Below, in pieces: positions 57,126 to 64,000 of a DNA stretch of 64,000 nucleotides (the first letter of the stretch is position 1; every line of letters starts with the position of its first letter). The position numbers were made by a program, and so were the translations under genes. The stretch is from NCBI GenBank assembly GCA_016717205.1, contig JADKGC010000002.1:1-64000 (forward strand), given 5' to 3'. The stretch comes from Candidatus Flexifilum breve (GTDB taxonomy: Bacteria; Chloroflexota; Anaerolineae; Aggregatilineales; Phototrophicaceae). The notes beneath the pieces were generated by a model. It searched no databases. It was not told where the DNA came from and saw nothing but the letters and a program-made list of their open reading frames with translations.

Positions 57126-57629
57126 ATGCTCACCCTAGCTGATAATCGCTTTTCCCTCTACGAATTGATCGACTGGCGCAACATGTACAACATCTTCTCG
57201 GAGCGGCGCGCGCTGCTGGCGAGCTGGTGTCGCACCATCGAATTGGCGGTCATCGAGCGGCAGTTAAACACCGAGGTCTACGCCGGGTTCCAGCAGATCC
57301 GCTACCTGGCGCCGATTCTCCCGCGCTACCAGAAGATGAGCACCTTCGCCAGCCACGTGTGGGTCTTCGGGCAGCCCGGCGCGAGCGATCCAGCGCTGGA
57401 TGGTCTACATGGTGTGCATTTGCAGCCCGGCGACCAGTTGATCAAAGAGTGGTTCCTCGTCGTCAACACGCCCGCTTATGCGCGCGCGCTCGTCGCCCAT
57501 GAGATGAGCAAGCCGGGCACGCCGCACCCCAAGCGCACCTTCCGCGGCATCCTCACCAGCGACCAGAAACAGGTGGCGCAGTTCGCCAACCTGCTGCAGG
57601 AGCGCATCGCCAAGCTGCAAGACGCTTGA
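57126..57629 (+). CDS. Stand-alone DICT sensory domain protein
   Basis: The 167-residue protein has FSLYELIDWRNMYNIFSERR, YAGFQQIRYLAPILPRYQKM, FASHVWVFGQPGA, LIKEWFLVVNTPAYARALVA and RTFRGILTSDQKQV. This is the order of motifs in DICT domains, which are usually fused to diguanylate cyclases or two-component proteins. Here it stands alone, so it would need a partner. No signalling gene lies next to it. Confidence 0.78.
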   Translation: MLTLADNRFSLYELIDWRNMYNIFSERRALLASWCRTIELAVIERQLNTEVYAGFQQIRYLAPILPRYQKMSTFASHVWVFGQPGASDPALDGLHGVHLQPGDQLIKEWFLVVNTPAYARALVAHEMSKPGTPHPKRTFRGILTSDQKQVAQFANLLQERIAKLQDA

Positions 57630-57679
57630 TGCACCCGGCGGCATCGCCCGAAAGTCGCCCCTGCAAGCGCTTGAGAGTC

Positions 57680-57707
57680 GTAGGGACGCGCCGCGGCGCG
57701 TCCCTAC
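57680..57707. repeat. Perfect 28-bp REP palindrome
   Basis: GTAGGGACGCGCCG is followed directly by its exact reverse complement. Confidence 0.85.
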
Positions 57708-57767
57708 GGTGTGTCGGCTAGGGAAAATGTGCTGAAACCTTAATGCTGTCGCGCTGGGTGCCTCGCT

Positions 57768-57801
57768 AGGGGAGCAGGCGAAACCGCCTCAGCTTGCCCC
57801 T
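57768..57801. other. Structured intergenic hairpin
   Basis: GGGG, GCA and GGCG pair with CGCC, TGC and CCCC around AAAC, with small bulges. It lies about 95 bases upstream of the large secreted protein gene. Its role is unknown. Confidence 0.35.
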
Positions 57802-57896
57802 CAATACTAGGACAGATTACCGTGTAGCGCGCTGGCTCGCTTCACATTAAAATACGCTGAAACAATCGGCGAAGAATTCCACGCGAAGGGTAACGT

Positions 57897-60230
57897 ATGC
57901 GCCGCCTTTGGATTATTACCGCGCTCTGTTTGTTGATAGTCGGCATTTCCGCTGTTAGCGCGGATGCCGCGGATTTATCTGTGTTCTCAGTGAGTGCTAT
58001 CAGCAGTCAGGCGTCGACGACCTTTGTCCAAAACACCAGCGGCACCGTCACCGTGTTGGTGGCTAACATCAGCGCTCTGGACACCGTTGATGTCCCCATC
58101 CCGCTGCAAATCACCGTTCCAAGTGCTTTTACTGTGGGTGCCATCACGCGTTCTGACAATTTCACTTGTGTGACGGCGGCGAATGTGGTGACCTGTACGA
58201 TTGCGGCGGGTTCAATCCTGGCGGGGAATACGGAAACGATCATCTTCCAGATCACCGCGACGACGGTAGCGACGGGCGTCACCGTCGCGGCGGCGCTCGT
58301 TGCGCCGTGGACCGACGCGAACAATGCCAACAATACACGCACGAGTTCAGCTTTGGATATCGTCGCGCCGACGGCTACGCCGACCCGGACGCCGACCCCG
58401 ACCGCATCGCCGTCGTCCAGCCCCTTCCCGACCTTCCCAGTGCCGACCTTCACGCCGACCACCAATCCCTTCCTGGTGACGCCGAGCGCGATCCCGGTCA
58501 CCGCGACGGCAACCATCATCCCGCAGCCGCCAACGCGCACGCCGCTGCCCCGTCCCGCCAATGCGGGTCTGGCGGTGCCGCTGCCGAACACAGGCGTGCG
58601 CGTGGTCACCAACCGTGATGACGTGAACGTGCGCCTCGTCCCCGCCATCGGCGCGGAAGTAGTTGCGTATCTCCCGGCAGGCTATGACATGGCTGTCGAA
58701 GCGCGCAGCGCCGACAACGAGTGGGTGCGCGTCGATCTCTCCGGTCAGCAGGGGTGGGTGGGCTTCCCGGTCATCACTGTGATCGAAGGTGACCTCAACA
58801 ACGCGCCCGTCGCCGACCCGCGCACCATCCCGTTTGGCGGCTGGGAGAACCCGCGCGCCGGGCTGACCAGCGTCACCAGCCAGTACACCGGACGCCTCGC
58901 CAACAGCGGCATTCGCGTGCGCGGCGGCCCGAGTCAGGGCTACCCCGTGCTGGCGAACGCCCCGCGTTACACCGTGTTCTCGCTCCTCGGGCGCACAGCG
59001 GCCAACAACTGGGTGCAGGTCAACTTTGAAGGCACGCTCGGCTGGGTCGCCTCCGAATTCGTCGAATTCCAGCAAGGTCTCGGCGTACTCGACCTGCTGC
59101 CGATTGGCGGCATCGTCGCCGACGCGCTCCCGGTCTCCGAACCGACGGGCGACGCCTACAATGACACGCTGAGTCTGCTCTTGGCGCGCACGAACATCGC
59201 GCAGGAATCGCTCGATGCCATCCGCGCCATCTGGACGCAGATCGCGCTCGGCAACCGCGTCGAATGCGGTAACTACCCTGCCCGCCCAAGCGACTACAAC
59301 ATCCCGCTGCCCGTACTGTCGGCCTTCAGCGCGACACTCACGCCGCTGGAACGCGACTTCAATCAGGCGATGGCCAACATCCGCGCGGCGATTGACGGGC
59401 TGATCGACATTTGCAGCCGTCCGCAGCCCGCCGAAGGGTATGTCGGTCAGGCGGTCGTCGTGCAGGCGCTCGATCTGGTCAACGCCGCCGATGGTCTGCT
59501 GGCTAACATCCGCGCGATCCTCACGCCGCTGGTCAACGACCTTAACCGCGTCCCGACCGAGGATGAGTGCCGCTTCACCTACAACAACCAGAGCGAAATC
59601 GTGCCCCGGCTGCGCATCGGGCAGCCGCGCACGGCCTCGCTCAGCACGCGGCGCTACGTGCGCGGCTTCTGCTTTGACGGCGGCGTCGGCCAAACCCTGC
59701 GCCTCGAAATTCTGCGCACCAGCGGCAACATCGAACCGCAGGTGACGGTCAGCCCGTTCAGCAACCCGACGGGCTTCCTCGGCACGGCGCGCATTAGCGG
59801 CCAGACTGAACCGCCGCAGGCCTCCATTGCGTCGATCACCATCACCGAGACGGGGCAGTACATCGTCATCGTCAGCGATCTCGAATGGAATTCGCGCACG
59901 CTGCCGCCCGATGGTGAGTTCGCCATCCTGCTCAGCGATGTGAGCGGCGCGGGTGGCAGTCTTAGCGGTCTCGGCTTCGATGCCAGCGGCAATCTCGTCA
60001 TCACCACGCCGACCATCGCCGCTTTCACGCCCGGCGTGAATACCGGCGTCTGTCCGAACATCAGCTACACCTGCGCGCAGTTGTCGACCTGCGAGCAAGC
60101 GCGCGCGTGCCTCGCGGCGGGCAGCACCACCATTGACGGTGACTTTGACGGTGTCCCGTGCGAAGACTACCTGTGCACGGGCTTCATCCCAACAAATACA
60201 CCCGCGGGCGGTGGTACCGGCAACGAATGA
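57897..60230 (+). CDS. Large secreted protein with SH3b and Excalibur domains
   Basis: The 777-residue product has a signal peptide (LWIITALCLLIVGISAVSA) and a DUF11-like beta domain (about 25-155; ANNANNTRTSS). A long Thr/Pro linker (about 158-222) leads to two SH3b domains (about 230-295 and 330-395), with DVNVRLVPAIGAEVVAYLPA and IRVRGGPSQGYPVLANAPR. Then comes a helical region and a PPC-like domain (about 575-690). The C-terminus has an Excalibur calcium-binding motif (CEQARACLAAG, DGDFDGVPCEDYLC). It is probably attached to the cell envelope. GAAGGG precedes the ATG and a stem-loop follows at 60234. Confidence 0.87.
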   Translation: MRRLWIITALCLLIVGISAVSADAADLSVFSVSAISSQASTTFVQNTSGTVTVLVANISALDTVDVPIPLQITVPSAFTVGAITRSDNFTCVTAANVVTCTIAAGSILAGNTETIIFQITATTVATGVTVAAALVAPWTDANNANNTRTSSALDIVAPTATPTRTPTPTASPSSSPFPTFPVPTFTPTTNPFLVTPSAIPVTATATIIPQPPTRTPLPRPANAGLAVPLPNTGVRVVTNRDDVNVRLVPAIGAEVVAYLPAGYDMAVEARSADNEWVRVDLSGQQGWVGFPVITVIEGDLNNAPVADPRTIPFGGWENPRAGLTSVTSQYTGRLANSGIRVRGGPSQGYPVLANAPRYTVFSLLGRTAANNWVQVNFEGTLGWVASEFVEFQQGLGVLDLLPIGGIVADALPVSEPTGDAYNDTLSLLLARTNIAQESLDAIRAIWTQIALGNRVECGNYPARPSDYNIPLPVLSAFSATLTPLERDFNQAMANIRAAIDGLIDICSRPQPAEGYVGQAVVVQALDLVNAADGLLANIRAILTPLVNDLNRVPTEDECRFTYNNQSEIVPRLRIGQPRTASLSTRRYVRGFCFDGGVGQTLRLEILRTSGNIEPQVTVSPFSNPTGFLGTARISGQTEPPQASIASITITETGQYIVIVSDLEWNSRTLPPDGEFAILLSDVSGAGGSLSGLGFDASGNLVITTPTIAAFTPGVNTGVCPNISYTCAQLSTCEQARACLAAGSTTIDGDFDGVPCEDYLCTGFIPTNTPAGGGTGNE

Positions 60231-60233
60231 CCG

Positions 60234-60258
60234 GAGCGCCCCACAGTGCGGGGCGCTC
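60234..60258 (+). terminator. Stem-loop after secreted protein gene
   Basis: GAGCGCCCC and GGGGCGCTC flank ACAGTGC three bases after the stop codon. No T-run follows, but a second hairpin with one lies at 60276. Confidence 0.6.
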
Positions 60259-60275
60259 ACATCATCAATCCACCG

Positions 60276-60305
60276 GGACGAGGGCAACCTCGTCCTTTTT
60301 GTTTT
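60276..60305 (+). terminator. REP-derived intrinsic terminator
   Basis: GGACGAGG and CCTCGTCC flank GCAA, followed by TTTTTGTTTT. The stem is of the same family as 2086-2115. Confidence 0.75.
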
Positions 60306-60426
60306 GCCTCTGTATCGATGTGTCCGAATATAAGCCAATGACCGTTTGTCAGCCAAAGGCGGAGGCAGGCGGGTAAGGGCGTCGAATGCCGTGAAACCGG
60401 GTTACCTGTCGGTCTTGGGCGTTTGC

Positions 60427-60620
60427 GGACGCGATAAATCGCGTCCCTACACAACCACACTTTTCTCGTAGGGACGCAATTATGCAGTTTAACAAATGAT
60501 CGCGGATATTGGCTGTAGGGGCGACCCTATGTGGTCGCCCATGAACGGGTGGGGACACTATCCCTCCCCTACATTCGGGATCTCCGTACTCATAAGTTAA
60601 ATTGCATCATTGCGTCCGCT
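60427..60620. repeat. REP copy and nested inverted-repeat element
   Basis: A REP at 60427-60450 is followed by GTAGGGACGCAAT (about 60468) whose partner ATTGCGTCCGCTGTCCCT lies at about 60609-60626. Between them, arms ATGCAGTTTAAC (60482-60493) and GTTAAATTGCAT (60596-60607) pair. A second REP-like GTAGGGGCGACC/GGTCGCCC hairpin lies inside at about 60514-60540. The spacer 60231-60779 is thus almost entirely repeats; 60630-60760 shows nothing recognised. Confidence 0.65.
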
Positions 60621-60779
60621 GTCCCTAAAAAGATTCTATTCTACGCAGCGATTGACCTGCCTTGGCCTGTTTTGTCGTATTTCGGACACTGGCTTATTCA
60701 CGATCACAGATACTTGACTCATAAGCAATATTCATGACCATATAGAATTAACAGCTACATTAGTCGATGGAGAGTGACC

Positions 60780-61403
60780 GTGAACCACCACCCCGAAACG
60801 CAGGCGCGGCTGGCCGAAACACGCCGACTGTGGGATGCTGCGGCCAGCACATTCGACGAAGCGCCGGATCATGGTCTGCGCAATGCGCAAACCGCCGCCG
60901 CCTGGACCACTCTACTCCGTCAGGCGCTGCCCGCCGCACCTTCCAAAGTGCTCGACGTGGGCTGCGGCACCGGGTCACTCAGCTTGCTCGTCGCCGAACT
61001 TGGACATCACGTCACAGGGATCGATATCTCCCCGGCGATGCTGACGGCCGCCCGCGAAAAGACAGCGCGCGCCGAATACATCGTCGACTTCCGCGTGATG
61101 GATGCCGCCTATCCCCAGTTCGCGCAGGGCAGCTTCGACGCGGTTCTGTGCCGCCATGTGCTGTGGGCGCTGCCTGAACCGGCGGACATCCTGCAGCGTT
61201 GGGCGGCGCTGCTCAGACCCGCGGGGCGGCTTGTGCTCATCGAAGGGTTCTGGCACACGAGCGCAGGGTTGCACGCCGACGAGCTCCTCAGCCTACTTCC
61301 GCCGTCGCTAACCAATGCAGCTGTGCACCCCTTGAGTGATCAAGCGCTGCTGTGGGGCGGCCCGGTGACCGACGAGCGCTACCTGATCAGCGCGCAGCGC
61401 TGA
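60780..61403 (+). CDS. Class I SAM-dependent methyltransferase
   Basis: The 207-residue protein has VLDVGCGTGSLSLLVAELGH (motif I), GIDISPAMLTAAREK, FDAVLCRHVLWALPEP and PAGRLVLIEGFW. This is a UbiE/Methyltransf_11-type enzyme; the substrate is unknown. The GTG at 60780 is favoured over GTG 60774 because GGAG is then seven bases upstream. Confidence 0.88.
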   Translation: MNHHPETQARLAETRRLWDAAASTFDEAPDHGLRNAQTAAAWTTLLRQALPAAPSKVLDVGCGTGSLSLLVAELGHHVTGIDISPAMLTAAREKTARAEYIVDFRVMDAAYPQFAQGSFDAVLCRHVLWALPEPADILQRWAALLRPAGRLVLIEGFWHTSAGLHADELLSLLPPSLTNAAVHPLSDQALLWGGPVTDERYLISAQR

Positions 61404-61408
61404 ATCGG

Positions 61409-61900
61409 CTACTTGTCCAGCATCAGGCGCATTTCGTTGGTCGGTTTGAAGCCGAGCTGTTCGTAAATCGGTCGCCCGGCCTCACTGGCATGCAGCATAA
61501 TCAACTGGATACCCAGGCCCCGGCAGTGTTCCACGCACAATTCGACTAACTGCCGGGCTAATCCACGCTTGCGGAACGCCGCCTCGGTATACACGTTCAT
61601 GATGTACCCGCGGGTCTCGTTCCCGTCCAGCAGATTGGGTATCCAGTCGTAGATCAGCAGCCCCGCGCCCGCGGCGACCTGCTCCGCACCGTGCTCGTCC
61701 GTCGTTACGGCGAAGAAGCCGACGTAATCGCCAGCGGCCAGCGTGCGCGTCAGCCAGCGTTGGTAGGCTGCGTTGATTTGATCAGCCCGGTGGGCGGGCG
61801 TGGGCATCCCCATGTCGCGGAACATCGACTGGCGGTGGTAAACGATGGTTGCGTTATCTGCTTCAGTAACCCGTCGCACGTGAATTGCTGGTATGGTCAT
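61409..61900 (-). CDS. GNAT family N-acetyltransferase
   Basis: The start at ATG 61900 follows GGAGG by seven bases. The 163-residue protein begins IHVRRVTEADNATIVYHRQS and has YIMNVYTEAAFRKRGLARQL, the acetyl-CoA loop, then MLHASEAGRPIYEQLGFKPT. The substrate is unknown. It converges with the methyltransferase with a five-base gap. Confidence 0.9.
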   Translation of the reverse strand: MTIPAIHVRRVTEADNATIVYHRQSMFRDMGMPTPAHRADQINAAYQRWLTRTLAAGDYVGFFAVTTDEHGAEQVAAGAGLLIYDWIPNLLDGNETRGYIMNVYTEAAFRKRGLARQLVELCVEHCRGLGIQLIMLHASEAGRPIYEQLGFKPTNEMRLMLDK

Positions 61901-61977
61901 AGACAATCCTCCCCTACGCGCATCATGGTATGGTGAATTGGACTGTATATCAAGCATGCCAACAGGCCACAGCATGT

Positions 61978-61983
61978 TATAAT
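61978..61983 (+). promoter_or_regulatory. -10 box before LutA-like gene
   Basis: TATAAT followed by CGCGCCAG lies 31 bases before the ATG. The TATAATCG context repeats that before deoC and Uma2. No good -35 was found. Confidence 0.45.
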
Positions 61984-62013
61984 CGCGCCAGTTACCAGCA
62001 ACAGGACGCCTGA

Positions 62014-62790
62014 ATGATGACCGACGAGTTGTTACGCCCCTCACCGAAGTACAAGCCCGTTTCGCTCTTCGTCACCTGTATCGTCGACATGATCTATCCC
62101 GGCACCGGGGTATCCGTCGTCGAGATTCTGGAACATCTGGGCGTCGAAGTGCGCTTCCCGCTGAGTCAAACCTGCTGCGGGCAACCGGCATTCAATTCCG
62201 GCTTCCAGGATGACGCGAAAACGGTCGCCAAGCAGTTCCTGACCGCGTTTGCCGGAGCCGAGGTGATTGTCACCCCGTCCGGTTCCTGCGGGTCGATGGT
62301 GCGGCATTACTACCCGGAACTCTTCGCGGACGATCCGGAATGGCGTGACCGCGCGAACTGGGCGGCTTCGATCACCTGGGAGTTGACCGAATACCTGGTG
62401 GATGGGCTGGGCATCACCGATCTCGGGGCGAAACTGCCGCCGACCAAGGTCGCGTTTCATCATGCCTGCCACGGCTACCGCTTGATGGGTCTCGGGCCGC
62501 AGGCGGAAACGCTGGCCGGAAACATCGACGGCGTGAGCATGACCGAGCTCAAGGGTTGGGATCAGTGCTGCGGCTTCGGCGGGACGTTTTCCGTCAAAAT
62601 GCCGGAGATCAGCGGTGCGATGCTCAACGACAAAGTCAAGAATATCAACGCAGCCGACGCCGACGTGATTATCACCGGGGATGCGAGCTGCCTCATGCAG
62701 ATGAACGGCGGCTTGACCCGTCAGGGAAGTACCAAACGTGTCATGCACATCGCCAACCTGCTGGCGCAGGGCTTAAAACCCACGAAGTGA
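62014..62790 (+). CDS. lutA: LutA/YkgE-type (Fe-S)-binding oxidoreductase subunit
   Basis: The 258-residue protein has two cysteine-rich CCG modules: FVTCIVDM, QTCCGQPAFNSGF and PSGSCGSMVRHYYPE, then HHACHGYRLMGL, DQCCGFGGTFSVK and GDASCLMQMNGG. This is the LutA subunit of the L-lactate dehydrogenase LutABC, also found as GlpC-like subunits. The B and C partners are not adjacent; a creatininase-like gene follows instead. Function in lactate oxidation is therefore uncertain. Confidence 0.85.
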   Translation: MMTDELLRPSPKYKPVSLFVTCIVDMIYPGTGVSVVEILEHLGVEVRFPLSQTCCGQPAFNSGFQDDAKTVAKQFLTAFAGAEVIVTPSGSCGSMVRHYYPELFADDPEWRDRANWAASITWELTEYLVDGLGITDLGAKLPPTKVAFHHACHGYRLMGLGPQAETLAGNIDGVSMTELKGWDQCCGFGGTFSVKMPEISGAMLNDKVKNINAADADVIITGDASCLMQMNGGLTRQGSTKRVMHIANLLAQGLKPTK

Positions 62791-62829
62791 TCGCTATCCG
62801 CGGTCGGAAATTGAAGGATAGAACGAACC

Positions 62830-63513
62830 ATGCTTTTGCAAGACTTAAACTGGATGGATGTCGAGGCCTACCTCGAACAAGATAATCGCATCATCTTGAT
62901 CACCGGGGCGACCGAACAGCACGCCCACTTGAGCCTGCTCACCGACATTCTCATTCCGCAGCGCCTCGCCATTGCCGTCGCCGAACGCGAAGACGTGATC
63001 ATCGCGCCGCCGCTCAATTTTGGCGTGAGCGAGGAATTTGCTGAATTTCCCGGCACTATCAGCTTGAATACCGCCACCTTCGACGCGGTGCTCAGCGATG
63101 TGGTCGACAGCCTGATGCTGCACGGCTTCACGCGCTTTTTCGTCCTCAACGGGCATGGCGGCAACAAGCTGCCCGCTCGCTTGAACGAGCTCGACATGGA
63201 AGGGTTGGCGCGCATCACGTGGTATGACTGGTGGCGCAGCGACGCCGTACGCGGCTTTGAAGCGGAATTCGGGCTGGAAATGGGCCATGCGAACTGGGGC
63301 GAGAACTTCCACTTCAACCGCATCACCGACTCGCCGACGGATGCCAAAACCCCGGTGAATCTCGATATGCTGAACGATTCGGTGTCGATGCGCGAACTGC
63401 TCGGCGACGGCTCGTTTGGCGGGGAGTATCAGGTCGCGGATGACCTGATGCATATCCTGTTCGACCGTGTGGTCGACGAAGCCGCCGGGTTGGTCGCCGC
63501 GCTGAAGGATTGA
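62830..63513 (+). CDS. Creatininase family protein
   Basis: The 227-residue protein has ITGATEQHAHLSLLTDILIP, a metal-binding ExH followed by TD, then FFVLNGHGGNKL and MGHANWGENFHFN. These are the metal ligands of the creatininase fold. Members act on creatinine, formamidopyrimidine intermediates or mycofactocin precursors; which one applies here is not known. It lies 39 bases after the LutA-like gene and is probably cotranscribed. Confidence 0.86.
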   Translation: MLLQDLNWMDVEAYLEQDNRIILITGATEQHAHLSLLTDILIPQRLAIAVAEREDVIIAPPLNFGVSEEFAEFPGTISLNTATFDAVLSDVVDSLMLHGFTRFFVLNGHGGNKLPARLNELDMEGLARITWYDWWRSDAVRGFEAEFGLEMGHANWGENFHFNRITDSPTDAKTPVNLDMLNDSVSMRELLGDGSFGGEYQVADDLMHILFDRVVDEAAGLVAALKD

Positions 63514-63557
63514 GTTCATCCGCACGCAGCGACTGATGCACCTGTGTGGAAAACGGC

Positions 63558-63648
63558 GGACGCAAAAGATTGCGTCCTTACGAAGAATGGTGCCAGGCTA
63601 TCAGATCAGATCACCCCAACCCCTCTCCTACAGGAGAGGGGCTTTTTT
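63558..63648. repeat. REP copy and terminator hairpin
   Basis: A REP-like GGACGCAAAAGATTGCGTCC at 63558 is followed by CCCCTCTCCTACAGGAGAGG and GGCTTTTTT (63619-63648). The second is a good intrinsic terminator for the LutA/creatininase unit. Confidence 0.75.
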
Positions 63649-63655
63649 ATGTCCT

Positions 63656-64000
63656 CTACTTGAACTGCGCCAGCACGTCGGACGCCAGCTGTTCGATGCC
63701 GTCAAGGTCGTCGAGATCCATCCACTGGAGCATGAAACGTTCGCAGCCCGCGTCGAGGTACGCGCCGATCTGCTCCACGAGCATAGCCGGCGTCCCCGCC
63801 AGCGACCGCCCGCCACCGCGCAGTTCGTCGAGCGTCTTGCCATTCTTGAGCTTCTCTAACGTCGCTTCATCCCGGGCGAAGGTGACGCGCGTCATCAGGG
63901 AGCGCAGCACCTCGCCACCCGCGCGGGCTTGCTCCGCCAGCAGATTGCTCAAATGCGCGTTGAGATCGCGATACGTCGCCGCATCGATGAACACGCCGTT
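63656..64000 (-). CDS. LLM-class flavin-dependent oxidoreductase, C-terminal part
   Basis: The frame is open at the window end, so only the last 114 residues are visible; the apparent start at 63994 is internal. LVEQIGAYLDAGCERFMLQW and LDDLDGIEQLASDVLAQFK are typical of the C-terminus of luciferase-like monooxygenases that use FMN or F420. The catalytic core lies outside the window. Confidence 0.75.
   Translation of the reverse strand, partial: NGVFIDAATYRDLNAHLSNLLAEQARAGGEVLRSLMTRVTFARDEATLEKLKNGKTLDELRGGGRSLAGTPAMLVEQIGAYLDAGCERFMLQWMDLDDLDGIEQLASDVLAQFK

Noticed and set aside
57646..57890. tRNA or small RNA gene
   Set aside because: Hairpins are present but no cloverleaf or known RNA consensus could be recognised.
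58347..60356. A 669-codon frame opposite the large secreted protein
   Set aside because: It has no domain, signal peptide or ribosome site and mirrors a well-supported gene.
538..63648. CRISPR array made of the dispersed repeats
   Set aside because: The repeats are palindromic, spread over the whole window and not separated by regular spacers; no cas gene is present.

Overview
The window is a 64 kb stretch of a GC-rich bacterial chromosome. The gene content suggests Chloroflexota, probably near Anaerolineae. The pointers are secreted proteins with Thr/Pro linkers joined to PPC, SH3b and Excalibur domains, a YitJ-type bifunctional methionine protein, a YraQ/TIGR03943 permease pair, DUF4386 and DUF1269 proteins, and dense palindromic intergenic repeats. 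This placement is an inference from gene families, not a computed phylogeny. I see no phage, conjugation, rRNA, tRNA or CRISPR locus.

Layout. 1-6.3 kb holds a partial hypothetical gene, a zinc-ribbon protein, a large PPC-repeat surface protein, a small membrane protein and an SDR oxidoreductase. 6.3-11.1 kb is a minus-strand operon: YraQ permease, His-rich TIGR03943 subunit, beta-propeller lipid-anchored or membrane protein, TlpA thioredoxin and DUF4013 membrane protein, the last three joined by ATGA overlaps. 11.2-20.9 kb is mixed: Uma2, acyl-CoA ligase, HtrA-like protease, metallo-beta-lactamase fold protein, SH3b protein, HAD phosphatase, saccharopine-dehydrogenase-like reductase, GIY-YIG protein and haloalkane-dehalogenase-like hydrolase. 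20.9-23.2 kb carries two TetR systems with visible palindromic operators. 23.2-25.9 kb has three consecutive frameshifted genes, and 27.0-27.1 kb a G/C homopolymer tract; both may be assembly problems.

29.7-39.1 kb is the best-defined unit. A promoter, an S-box (SAM) riboswitch and an intrinsic terminator precede eight closely spaced minus-strand genes: a cyclic-nucleotide-binding DUF1003 protein, a DinB-like protein, a nucleoside phosphorylase, a REP-associated tyrosine transposase (RAYT), MetH, two small paralogous membrane proteins and a YitJ-type homocysteine methyltransferase/methylenetetrahydrofolate reductase. Together the enzymes form the methyl branch of methionine synthesis, switched off by SAM. 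39-49.9 kb runs on the plus strand: tandem DUF1269 proteins, DeoC, a lower-GC Uma2 plus HicB-DUF4279 pair, an ALDH16-type double aldehyde dehydrogenase, a nucleotidyltransferase-GHMP kinase fusion, DUF3291, DUF2268 and a protein with an eCIS-cargo-like leader. 49.9-64 kb has serine-biosynthesis-type genes, a beta-lactamase-fold protein, rho, paired small membrane proteins, a DICT protein, a large SH3b/Excalibur protein, a methyltransferase, a GNAT, LutA and creatininase-family proteins, and a partial luciferase-like oxidoreductase.

The theme joining the window is repeat mobility. A family of palindromes with GTAGGG(A/G)CG termini recurs in most intergenic regions, singly (REP) or as inverted doublets (REPIN-like). 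One perfect 28-bp copy lies in frame inside the RAYT gene. Other repeat families have entered coding sequence at the N-termini of two exported or membrane proteins and in the linker of the double aldehyde dehydrogenase.
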